DNA of 64,000 bases, taken from Rugalucina vietnamica. Lineage: Eukaryota; Mollusca; Bivalvia; Lucinida; Lucinidae. The stretch covers positions 38,034,329 to 38,098,328 of the forward strand of contig OZ024880.1 of the NCBI GenBank assembly GCA_964017185.1, read 5' to 3'. The notes below the pieces were generated by a model, which saw nothing but the letters and a program-made list of their open reading frames with translations, did not search any database and was not told where the DNA came from. Positions within the stretch are counted from its first letter, which is position 1, and each line of letters begins with the position of its first letter. Positions 46,016-57,700 of the stretch are shown piece after piece. The position numbers were made by a program, and so were the translations under genes.

Positions 46016-47321
46016 CCCATGTACCATCCATTTTGCTACATATAACGTGAAGTCTAAGGTTCACGGACATAATGTTATGAGGCATTTTCTTGCATTACTT
46101 CCCATGTTGTCAGACCTGCATCCCGCTTATCATCTCACCAATCCGTGCACCCGATCAATCAGAAAAGAAAGGTACATTTGCAATTATGACCTATTTTTTA
46201 AAATTGGTCCATCTAAGATTTAATGAGTTTGTTTAGCTGGATATGGCGAAGACTGTGCCTTGTTTTATTTCTTACAAGTTTAAACTAGCTCTTTTATTTT
46301 GGGGATTTTGTTTAGTCTGCTGATCTCTGATCATTTTACTTGTATTTATACAAATTCTTTACAATGCGAATAGTGCTATAATCCAATTTACCCTCGCTGA
46401 TCTCAAAGGACCAAAAGGAAAATATAATATGCACAATGGATGGAAACCTTTCATCATTGCAAGCAATCTGTCGGAATTATTTTGTCTATTATTGTGACAT
46501 CCTGGTTGCTATGGTTACCGTTTGGCGATGCATATAGGAAAAGTAAGTATATTATTGGCCAAAACAAGGGCAGATAATTCCAAATTTTGAATATAAATAT
46601 GGTTTAAAACTCATTTATTCGATAGCCCAGTGTTCAATGATTACAAATACAGCTTATTTCTAAAACATATATAACATGATTGTCCTACTTTTGGCAGTTT
46701 TCTACTAGGAACATCATAATTTCTGAAGGTACAATTTATCACGTTGATGTTCATATAAGATTGCTTAATGACTGAACGAGTTAGATGCTTTGCCTATTGG
46801 AAATCAGCAACCCTGAAGCAAGTTTGTGCAACCACCAGTGCGTTGTACCAATGATTCAAAAAATGCTCCCAGTGCGTTGTAATAGAAATTCCTCAATAAA
46901 ACATTTGCTTCGATACCAAGAAAAAGATTGGTGATCGGAAATCGTGTTTTTTGAATGTTTATTCATAAATATATGACAATATAACAAAAACTATGCCGAA
47001 ACATGCATTTTCCCCTCAGTTTTGGCACGAAAACACATGCCATCGGTTATACTGGTAGAACTGTATCGGATTTGGCTTCTAACCCATGAAATAAATGGCA
47101 TATTGCGTGATAAAATCATAAACTGCAATGATTCCGCCCTTCTCTGCGCTAGGTGACATGACAAACAAAATACAAACAAGTTTTTAAGGGAATGGTAATG
47201 AAAAGAGGTATAAGATTTATTTACCTTTTCCGCCATTTTAATCTTACTCCAGTGCGTAATTTAGACTGCACCAGTTCGTTGCAACCAGCTCCAGTACTTT
47301 TACATTTACCAGTGTGGTACT

Positions 47322-47410
47322 GGTTAAACCCAGGAAGAGTTGGCTACGTCCCGACATGACTGAAAAATTGTTGACTGGGGCGTTAAGCCTCAATACAAAT
47401 AAACAAATTA
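47322..47410 (+). mobile_element. SINE, 3' half
   Basis: GGTTAAACCCAGGAAGAGTT and the tail GAAAAATTGTTGACTGGGGC, GTTAAGCCTCAATACAAATA, as in the copy at 17320-17480. Confidence 0.7.
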
Positions 47411-47454
47411 GATCAATCACACATAGGATAGCTTGTCACATAGTCCAGATACCA

Positions 47455-47660
47455 GTTTTGAAGCCTCCATGTTGCAGTGGTTAAGCTGCTTGCCTTGTAA
47501 TTCAGGGGTCGCAGGTTGATCACAGGCTTCTCCAGTCCTTCAGATGATTCTTTAAACTGAGGTCTCATGACAATTTTCCAGGACAAACTGCTGACAATGA
47601 TTTACTGAATTAGAGAAGTCCAAAGGACCTAGTCTTCAGACCTTACTTACGGACAATCGG
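47455..47660 (+). mobile_element. tRNA-derived SINE, second family
   Basis: Head GTTGCAGTGGTTAAGCTGCT (A-box-like) and GGGGTCGCAGGTTGATCAC (B-box-like), with a body unrelated to the SINE at 42862. Confidence 0.55.
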
Positions 47661-47820
47661 GCATAATTACTACAATGTATATATCAGACAGAAGTTGTTC
47701 CAGATGGGTACATGTATTAACATTCTACAGCCTTATATTGATTTTGTCTGCATTTGTTGTTCTCAGTTTCACTGGCTTGTCTCTGGAAAACCAGATACCT
47801 CCTCTGTGATGGGATTAAAT

Positions 47821-48054
47821 GAGTCGCGTCATGAGAAAACCAACGTTTTGCATATGCGAAAACAAAGGTGCAGATAAGCTTCGCGGTAACCCCGAAGCTG
47901 ATCAGCGCCTTTGTTTTCGCTATACGGATAGTAAAATTCCTGTACTTTCTAAATCCAAAATTTCCAGCCTCTAGCCATCTTCTGTGCTTGTACAGCTTGG
48001 TTTGTGCCGGGCCTGTTCGGAAACTACATTGTTGGTTTTCTCGTGTCGTGGTTC
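47821..48054 (+). mobile_element. MITE-A copy
   Basis: GAGTCGCGTCATGAGAAAAC start; apex TTCGCGGTAACCCCGAA with one mismatch; right end eroded (TCGTGTCGTGGTTC). Confidence 0.85.
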
Positions 48055-48595
48055 AACTATTATATTTGGATTGTCAAAGAATAATAGGGATCACATCAAA
48101 AGAATAAACAAATTTTTCATTCTTTGCTTCTGATTTGAATAAAAAGCAATTGAGCTGTCAATTTGAGCATAATGACTACTTAAATGATCTTAAATGCTAA
48201 ACCAAAACAATGATATGTTTTAGAGGCACACCTCCAGTTAGTAGGCCTAGAGCACATCAGGCAGGAGTAAATCAGTTTGAACTGTGTTCAGGTAAACAAT
48301 ACCACTTGAGTCCATGAACCCATCAAATGAGCTTCAGATCAACACCGTACACATCAGACAGTTAACTAGCATAAATTTTGCACAGTCCTGATAGGCCTGA
48401 ATGTATAGCCAGAGGTATTCCAGTCTCCCCTGTGCACAAGACAATTCGTTGTTTTACACTCTTGAAACTTTCCCATGCCAATAACAAAGACTTGGATAAC
48501 AATCCAGATTTAAGTCTTTGGAAGGTTCTCATGACACAAGTCAGTTCATAGGGTTTTCTCACATGGTAGACAAAATTTTAATGATACAGGAATTA

Positions 48596-48761
48596 TCATA
48601 AAAATTCAGCACTTTGTTGTACAGATTCAGAGACTTCAAAGTCAGGTAATATAGCGGCAACTTTTTGTCGCAGTTCTTCTCGTCTTTTCTCCTTTTCTTT
48701 CTCCCGGATTAATTCCTCAGGTAGTCGCCTCCAGGCTGAGAAATGCCTCCTCAGTAGTAAC
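48596..48761 (-). CDS. CCDC191-like last exon and stop
   Basis: Encodes LLLRRHFSAWRRLPEELIRE, KEKEKRREELRQKVAAILPD and FEVSESVQQSAEFL, then TGA. HFSAW repeats the motif of the first exon. A MITE-A copy starts 14 bp upstream of the acceptor, so most of the polypyrimidine tract is squeezed between repeat and exon. Confidence 0.9.
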
Positions 48762-51700
48762 CTGGGGAAACATATGAGCCACATCATGAGAAAAACTTTT
48801 TTTTTTGCCAATGCGAAAACAAAGGCACTGATCAGCTGTGCAGTAATTGCACAGCTGATCAGTGCCTTTGTTTTCACTCTATGATAGTACAATTCCTCTT
48901 CCAGGATTCAAGGATCTAGCTGCACAGGCCGGTTTGTGTCAGACCTGGTCGGAAACGCCGAAGACATTTTTTGTGTCATATGAGCCACATAATAGAGGGA
49001 AGCTATTAATATCATGGGCAAATGGAGAGAGAAGACACAGATCAGCCAGCACAGCTGTTTAGTATTTATATTACATTGTACACAGTTCACAGACACTTTT
49101 AAATCTAGTGTTGTATACTTTTCCGAAACAAAAGCAGTCTGATACAAATCTTCTTTGTTTGCTGTTCTAAATCAATGGCAATATCTTACTGAATCTATGG
49201 GTCCTCGTTTGTGATTCATCAGGGTGGTTATCATGATTTAATTGTTAGTCCTTGATGATTCACTGACTAGTTAGAGATTCACCACTACATTTGTAACTAA
49301 ATGTTGTCAACCACTGCAGAAGATGAGGGTGAGGTTAGGGCTCTCTCTGTAAAACCGGTTTAAGCCCCCCAGTAATATTATATTACTGATTGTTCTAAGG
49401 CAATACTTCTGTTGTGGTTCTAATTTAAAACTACTTACATTCTATAATGTTCCCGAGATTTCCTCTCTTTTTCCCATGATGAAACTCTCTCCTCATTTGC
49501 ATAATCCCTCCACGCTTGGAACACCTTGGACTTTATTGTCAAACTATAGTGTCTTGACGCTTTGTGTTCCTGTATTACCAGGTGGTGTTTATACTGAAAC
49601 ATATCAAAACATTCAATAACCAGAGGACCAATAATCCCGCAAACGCTCACTATATACATGTACTTGAATCCATGTCCTTGGGCATAACCCTGAGTCAATC
49701 TTAGGAAGAGAACACACCAATAATCTTGTATCCATATATCCATTTCTGCAATATTTTTTCCATTAAATGGCATTTCATGTTTCTTTTTTTTTCACATTCA
49801 AATGCATTTATAAATGACCTAAGTTGACCTTGTCTTAAAATAGGTCAAGGTCATCCAAAGGCCATGATTTATATAAACTTTCTGGAGCTCCAATCATTGA
49901 TGCTTCAAGTCAAGATTCAAATTCCTAGGCCTTCTGGCTTTGAAAAAGATGATTTATTAAAGGTTTTTGCTATTTATCATCTTGGTCATTTGACCTGGAT
50001 CATTTATATAAACATTCATTTTCCCTTTGCAAGAAAGCTACAAATGAAATTTGAACTTGATCGTCCAAGCAGTTTCAAATGAGAAGATGTTTACAGAACA
50101 TGACCATATACATGAACTTCCCTCTGGTGCAGGGGCAAACAACACCTTGAGACCAACTTATTTTCACAAACATAAATATTCTGTCCACTTTCCTATACTA
50201 GCAACTTTTCCGCCATTTAATGCTATTTAACCAATTTTCCCAATTCCCATGCATAAGAATCTAATTGATCTTAAATCAAATTAGGTCAAGGACATCCAAG
50301 GGTCATGATCTATATGAATAACGTAAAACTTTAGACCCTGATAATACATGCCAAGTTCAAGATCCTAGGCCTTTTGGTTCTGGAGAAGAAGAATTTTAAA
50401 GATTTTTGCTGTTTATAGCCCTTGCAGCCACCTTGGTCATGTAACTTTCGTTCTTCCTTCCTAAGGATTCTCCACATGAAGTTTGGCTTTGATAGGCCAA
50501 GCAGTTTCAGAGAAGAAAATGTTTGAACATTGTGGACGACAATGATGACGACGCTAAAACCTGCCTTTGGCTCACTGTTTTTTGCACTAATTCTGTTGTT
50601 TTGTTATCATAAATTAATGCTGTAGGAAGTTTGGCTCTAGTTCACTCTGTATCCTTACAAGTTACAACAATATTGCATGATAAACTCCCTAATCAATTTA
50701 CCCATTCATTGAAATTCTGCATACCGGTAGTCATTCGTCTAAACTCATTTACTAAAGACTTCAAGCGGAAATGGTGGAAGAAAAGTACACTAAGTACTGG
50801 TAGTCTGCCTCTGGAAGGCTTACCCTTGAAGTGTAGTAAGCATACCTGCATGTCCCAACATGACCTCAACCTTATTGTGGCCGAAAAACGTCTCATTTTT
50901 GGCTATTCTGTTTGCTTAGAGGAGTTTCATAAAAAAAAAAACAAAAAAAAAAAACAAACTCACTCCTGATGCCTCTAAAAATGAAAGTGGATCTTCTCAA
51001 ATAATACTGAAGGGCAAGTCCATTCATCATAAATGAACCTTTGCATGAGAAAGCCGACCAGGTTTCCAACAAGGTCCGACACAAACTGAGCTGTACAAGC
51101 ACAGAAGTTGGCTACAGGCTGGAAATTTTGGATATGGAAGTAGAGGAATTGTACTATCCGTGTAGCAAAAACAAAGGCGCTGATCAGCTGTGCAGTTACA
51201 GTTACTGCACAGCTGATCTGCACCTTTGGTTTTGTATATGCTGATTGTTGGTCTTCTAATGTGGTGGCTAAAATAGGTTAAATAACAACAGCCCCAACTT
51301 ACATATCTCCAGCTCTGGAAGCAGTGCTTAATGAGTAGGAAGTTACACATCTGGTCGGCTAGCTCCTCCCTCTCACGCCATTCTGCCCTCACTGTGTGAT
51401 GCCAGGAAAGTAGCACCTTCCTGGAGGTAAAAAAGTTGTTCAAATTTAACGATGCCGTTAGTTAACAATTTGTTAAAATTTCAAATGACAATATTACAAA
51501 TACACTGTTATTTTTTGTTGTTCAAATGTGATTCTCACATTTTATCAACAAAAAATAACAAGTGTATTTGCTTTTGAAGATGATATATATAGTTAACAAA
51601 TTCAGGGCTTAACGGCAGCGTTAAGCTGACAAACTTTTGAACAACTGGGTCCAGGAAAATATCGCTGTGAAATATATACCCCCTTATAGCCCACTTTTAT

Positions 51701-54700
51701 ATAGTGAAAATAGTGTTTACAAGGGTACACTTCTTTTTTTTTATTCAAATCATAGATGGTGGGTACTCGTTAGAACCGCCTCACTGAGGCGGTTCTAACT
51801 TGTACCCATAATCAATGTTTTGAACAAAAACATTAAATGTATCATTTGAATAAAATTTTCAATTTATTACAGCTGAAAAATATCTCTGTATATCGCATGG
51901 ACATGTTTTTCTAATGTTTAGCACTTGAGGGTTGAAATGACATACAGAACTTCCCTTAATGCAGTTGTCTTTGTCATAAAATATTGAATTTACACAAAAC
52001 CTTAAGTTTAAAACTCAATTTGTAACACAAAAAGCAGAACATTGCAATGGAAACAGATTATGCTAAAAAATTATTTATCATGTTACAATTAAATTTGATA
52101 TTTCAAAATCTTAATTCTATCAAACATTGTGTAGATAAAGGAGCCCCTCTTCCTGAGACTGCTGTGAACTACTACAGAATATTGGTAAAAATTACTGTAA
52201 ATTCGGAAATTTTCACAAGACTTTTACTTCGCGAATTATCTATTTCAGAATTATTTGCGAGGTCTTGAATTCGCGAATGAGTGTTCTGATAGATCTTCAT
52301 GGCTTATAAAGATTCTTTATTAGCGAGAACCTTGATTTCGTGAGGCAACGAATCCGCGAATATTCGATAAATTAAGTTCTCGCGAACATTTCCAAATTTA
52401 CAGTACAACGTTCTGTAAACCCTGTAAGCCCATTTCCAATACCCTAGCAAGGTTATAAACAGACTATCTATTAAGAAGTATAATGTAAAATTACTTCTAC
52501 AAATGAGCCCCGTCATGAGAAAAACAGATTTTTGCCTATGCGAAAACAAAGGTGCAGATCAGCTGTGCAGTAACTGCACAGCTGATCAGCGCCTTTGTGT
52601 TTTCGCCACTCGGACAGTACAACTTTTTCTCTACCTCTATCCAAAATTTCAAGATTCTAACTTTCTTCTGACACTGTACAGGCCGGTTTGTGTCACACCT
52701 GGTCGGAAACCCCAAAGACCGGTTTTCTCACGTCCCAGCTGAAATAATTCTTGAATTATGCAATACCTTTTCAGACACATCTCATGATGTTCAACAGCTC
52801 TCTTCCGATTCTCCTTTGCCATGGCAACCAGTTTCTTAAAGGGCAACAACCCTCTATATTTGAGTATAGACTTCTGATAATGTTCGTCGGCCAATGCATT
52901 CTGCTGCTTCAGCTTTTCTTCTTGTAGCTGTCTGTCAAGTTCTCTCTAATAAACAAAATTGAGCCGTCGTGTGAGAAAAGCAAAGATCTGGGTTTCCGAC
53001 CAGGTCCGATACAAACCGACCTGTACAGTCACAGAAAAGAGCTAGAAGCTTGAAATTTCGGATTTAAGTAGAAGAGGAATTGTACTATCCGATTAGCGAA
53101 AACAAAGGCGCTGATCAGCTTCGCGGTAACCGCGAAGCTGATCTGCGTCTTTGTTTTCGCATATACAGATTGTTGGTTTTCCCATGGGGCGGCTCATTTT
53201 ATGAGCCGCATCATGAGAAAAACAATCTGCATATGTAAAAACAAAGACACAGATCAGCTTCGCGGTAACTGCGAAGCTGATCAGCACCTTTGTTTTCGCT
53301 TCACAGATACTTTCTTAATTAAAAAATTTCAAGCTTCTAGCCATCTTTTGTGACGGTACAGACCAGTTTGTGTCAGACCTAGTCGAAACCCCAAATTGTT
53401 GGTTTTCTCATGCGAAGGCTCTTATATGAATAGTTTCATTAGAAAACCTACTTTTTACATTTTTGAACAACAAATACATAGATCATTCTACATGGTTACA
53501 CAATTTTTTAGTCATGTTAGGTCAACTCTAACACTTCCTGGATAACATCAGTACATGGACAATCTGGCTAATGTAGAATTCAAATCCAGATGCCATATAG
53601 TCCCAATCAAAATTTATGATTTTGCACGACTTAATTCGCAAAACAGTCACGAGGAATTTGCATGCCTGTGAGATACTAGCTTTAGATTCTTATATGTGCT
53701 GCTGCATGAGAAAACCAGCAATACGGGTTTCCGACCAGGTCCAACATAAACCAGGCTGTAAATAGTTAGAAACTTTAACTTTTGGATTTAGTAAAGAGGG
53801 ATTATACTATATGTGTAGCGAAAACAAAGGTGCTGATCAGCTATGCAATTACTGAACAGCTGATCTGCATGTTTGCTTTCACATATGCAGATTGCTGGTT
53901 TTCTGATGCAGCGGCTCATATTATCAAAACCCTGAGAAATGTCAAGAGCATCACCTGTTTTTCTAGTCTCTTCTTCTCCCTGTATGCCTCAGCTCTTTTT
54001 CTCTTCTCTTCTTCAATTTCTCTCAACCTCGCCGCTTCTTCTGCTTCCAGCTGTGCCAGCCTCTCTTCTTCAACTTTTCTTCTTCTCTCGTCTCTCTCAG
54101 CCTTGATTCTTGCCCGCTCTGCCGACCTTTCTTCCATATCTACAAAGCAGTACAGTGTATCGTCAATATCAATTCTCCAATCTCATTCAACCTTGCAGCT
54201 TCTACCGCACCAAACTGAGCTAGTCTCTTTTCCTTGGTTTTTCTCCTTTTTTTATTTCCTTTCCAGTTTGATTGATGCTGATAAAACCTGTGTATCACAC
54301 AGTGGAAAATACATAGAAGGAACCGTCGGCTAAAATCTGACAGAAAAAAGTTCTCAATTCATTGTCAAAAATTGTTTTCATTTTATTAACTAGGAAAGGG
54401 AAAGAAAATAATCACATCTTGAATGAAACAAACAGTAAACTATTGGAAAACATATGTAACTTACTTTTCAAAACCTGTAGATATTTGGATTTCTCTGAAG
54501 CTGTACTGGCATAGGATCCAGGCTTGGAAATATTAGTTCTTGCTGACTCTGGACGTGCAGTTCTACAAACAAGAAACATTTTCTTTAAAGACTTGATTTT
54601 TTTAAATATACGTGTATCAAATATACATGTATCAAATATGTATGTATATGTACATTTGTCAACCATATCCGGCTAGTAATTTGCTACTTAAGCCTAGGTT

Positions 54701-57700
54701 ACATTTGCCCTTCGATTAACTTGCGATGATCGTACGATGCCATTTTTTGCATTTTCGTGCGGTCTCCGCAGGGTGACCCTACGATGCCCCTATGATTCTA
54801 CGGTTTCCTACGGCTTCCTACGACTTCCTACGGCTTCCTACAATCTCCGTAGCCTCTACGATTTTGTTGTAGTCTGCACTTTTACAAATTTCAAAAATCG
54901 TAAGACCGTAGCCCGTAGACACATCGTAGGTAGCATCATCGTACGGGCGCCTTACGGAAACCCTGCGATGATCGTGCGGTCACCGCACGATTTTATGATA
55001 ATTTGGGGACTAAAATAATAAGATAATCGTAGACCTTTAGGGTGATCGTGCGGCATCCGTACGGTTATATCACAAGTTTATTAAAATCGTACGGACACCT
55101 AACATCGTATGGCTATCGTAGGGAGAACACAAGAAATCGTAAGGACTCCTCACGGCCATCACACGGGCTACGTACGATTTCAACTTAAAGTGTGCGGAGA
55201 CCTTTTGATTTCGCTACGATCTCCAAACAGTTCCGACTACGGACATCGAAGAAAGCTAGAACAAGAAATCGTAGAGGCTACGGAGATCGTAGGAAGTCGT
55301 AGAATCGTAGGGACATCGTAAGGTCACCTTGCGGAGGGCGCACAAAAATGCAAAAAATGGCATCATACGATCATCGCAAGCTAATCGTAGGCCAAATGTA
55401 ACCAAGGCATCAGTCAGAAGTCCAAGGGACTCCGTACGATATCCACTAACAGTCTGCGGAGACCCTACGACTACCGTGCGGCCTCCTTGCGTTTTGTATA
55501 AAAACGTTTAGGGACTCCGTACGGACAACGCACGGGATCCGTATGATATCTACGTGCTATCTGCGGAGACATACGACTGCCGTACGATCGCCTTGCGTTT
55601 TTGTATGAGAACGTCGACAAATGGCAGATCAAAAAATCGCACGATGCCCGTATGAATTGTTAACACATATGTCGTAGCCCACGATCTCCTACGATGTCTA
55701 AAAATCATAGAGAAAATCGCAGACCGAAAAATCGTACGATGATCGGGGCAAATGTAACCTAGGCTTTAGTTATAAGAAAGTATACCCATCAGTAGCTACC
55801 TACAATCCATATAATTTACCTTGCTTTTTTTACCTTTGTGTTCGTAAATTTTCTTATTTTTTCAATTTTGCAAATTTTCCATTATTAGTGAGTTCTTGAA
55901 TTTGTGAGCGAGTACTTGTGCAGTCTATAAAGCTTTAAGGAAGTCTTAATTAACAAGAAATCTGGAGGAAACAAAATCATAAAATCTAAAGCAAAATTAA
56001 GTGACATGATCATTTTTTTTTTTTTTTCATTTGTGAAGTTATTTTTTGTTTCTTCTTTTTCACCAGGAAAGTTTCATGGCCTTGCTAAGTTGGACTGCAT
56101 CAATTACAGTGGCCAGTTCTTTATTGCGTAGATAATGCAATCCCACTTTTTCTACATATATTACTGCATTCTAATTTTTTTCTAAACACTATCCAAACCT
56201 TTTTTTTATCATACCTGTTAGTAGACGCACCAGATCTAGTTGTGTCAGGGGGATCTTGTTTGGTAGCTGTAGTGGTTTTACTATGACTGGCTGGAGCAGA
56301 CTTTGGATGACTAGGTTTTACTTCTTTATTACTCAATGGTTTGACAATATGATTCTTTTCTGAGGCTTTATTCGATGTTGGAGCTACACAGAAGAAAAAT
56401 TGACTCCATATTAAGCATGCCACCAAAAAAGGACTGTACATATATATACTCTATCTATTTTTGTTATCTTTCACTAACTTTTTCTTTTTCAACAAAGAAC
56501 TTAGACTAAAATAATTTAGTGCTCAATGATGCATACAAAATACTCATCAAAATCCTGTTATTGAATCAATTATACAATAAATTTGAAGGTTAAGCATCAA
56601 AAAGCATGATAAAATAGCTTTAGCGTGATAAAATGCAGTATGTTGAAAAAAAAAAAAAAACACCAGAGGACCAATGGTCCTATAAACGCTCACCTGAGAT
56701 CTGGGATATGCGACCTAAGCTGACCTTGCCATAAAATAGGTCAAGGTCATACCAGGGTCATGATTTATACAAACTTTGTAGAGCTCCATTCACTGATGCT
56801 TCAGGCAAAGTTTCAAAATCATAGGTCCTTTGGTTCTGAACAATAAGATTTATAAAAGGTTTTTGCTATTTATAGCCATGGCGGCCATTTTGGTCACGTG
56901 ACCTGAACCATTTATATTAACTTTCATTCCCCTTTCCTAACGATGCTCAACTTTAAATTTGGCTTTGACTGGCCAAGCAGTTTCAGAGAAGAAGATATTT
57001 GAATATTATGGTCATATACATGTTTATAGCCCTAGGGCAGGGGCAGACAACCCCCTGAGGACATTTTTTTCATAAACATAAATCTTCTGTCTAATTTTCC
57101 CCATTCAAATGCATGGGCAACCCATGTTGGCCTTGCAATAAAATAGGTCAAGGTCATCCCAAGGTCATGATTTATATGCCAAGTTTCAAAATCATAGGCC
57201 TTCTGGTTCTGGAAAAGAAGATTTTTAAAGGTTTTTGCTATTTTCTGCCATGGTGGCCATCTTGGTCATGTGACCTTGACCATTCTTATAAACTTTCATT
57301 CTCCCGTCCTAAGAATGCTCCACACGAAGTTTGGCTTTGATTGGCCAAGCGGTTACAGAGAAGAAGATGTTTGAAAATTAAGGTCATATACATGAATATA
57401 GCTCCAGGATAGGGGCAGACAACCCACTGGGCCCAAAATATTTTCGGCTCTGGGTATACTATAAGCTCACCTGTGAGCCTTCGGCTCAGGTGAGCTAAAA
57501 AGCTAACAGTTATGTGGCTTTAATAACAGGCAATTCAGTATTTAGTACCATCATAAAAGATCCCTTAAAATCAAGATATTTTCTAGCAACAAAATTTGTT
57601 TACCTTTACCCTCCTCTTGTTGTTCTGAAGCCGGCTGTAGATCTGCCTGAGTCTGACCACTGTCAATCTGTTGTGAAACTTGCTGTAGTGTAAGTTTCTG

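Larger units (their letters stand above)
42964..47316. mobile_element. 4.35-kb foldback element, CAC ends, 5-bp target duplication
   Basis: Ends CACACTGGTAAATGTAAAAG at 42964 and its exact inverse ending at 47316; GTACT flanks both sides (42959-42963, 47317-47321). Inverted arms run at least 42964-43730 against 47316-46565, and continue 44753-44860 against 46560-46455 after a nested insert. No transposase frame seen. CAC termini plus 5-bp duplication fit the Transib group; that is inference. The arms share an 81-codon frame (43044-43289 and 47236-46991). Confidence 0.75.

Noticed and set aside
53782..54333. 183-codon + frame rich in Ser and Leu
   Set aside because: Antisense shadow of the charged-helix exon 8 (53955-54139) and MITE-A.
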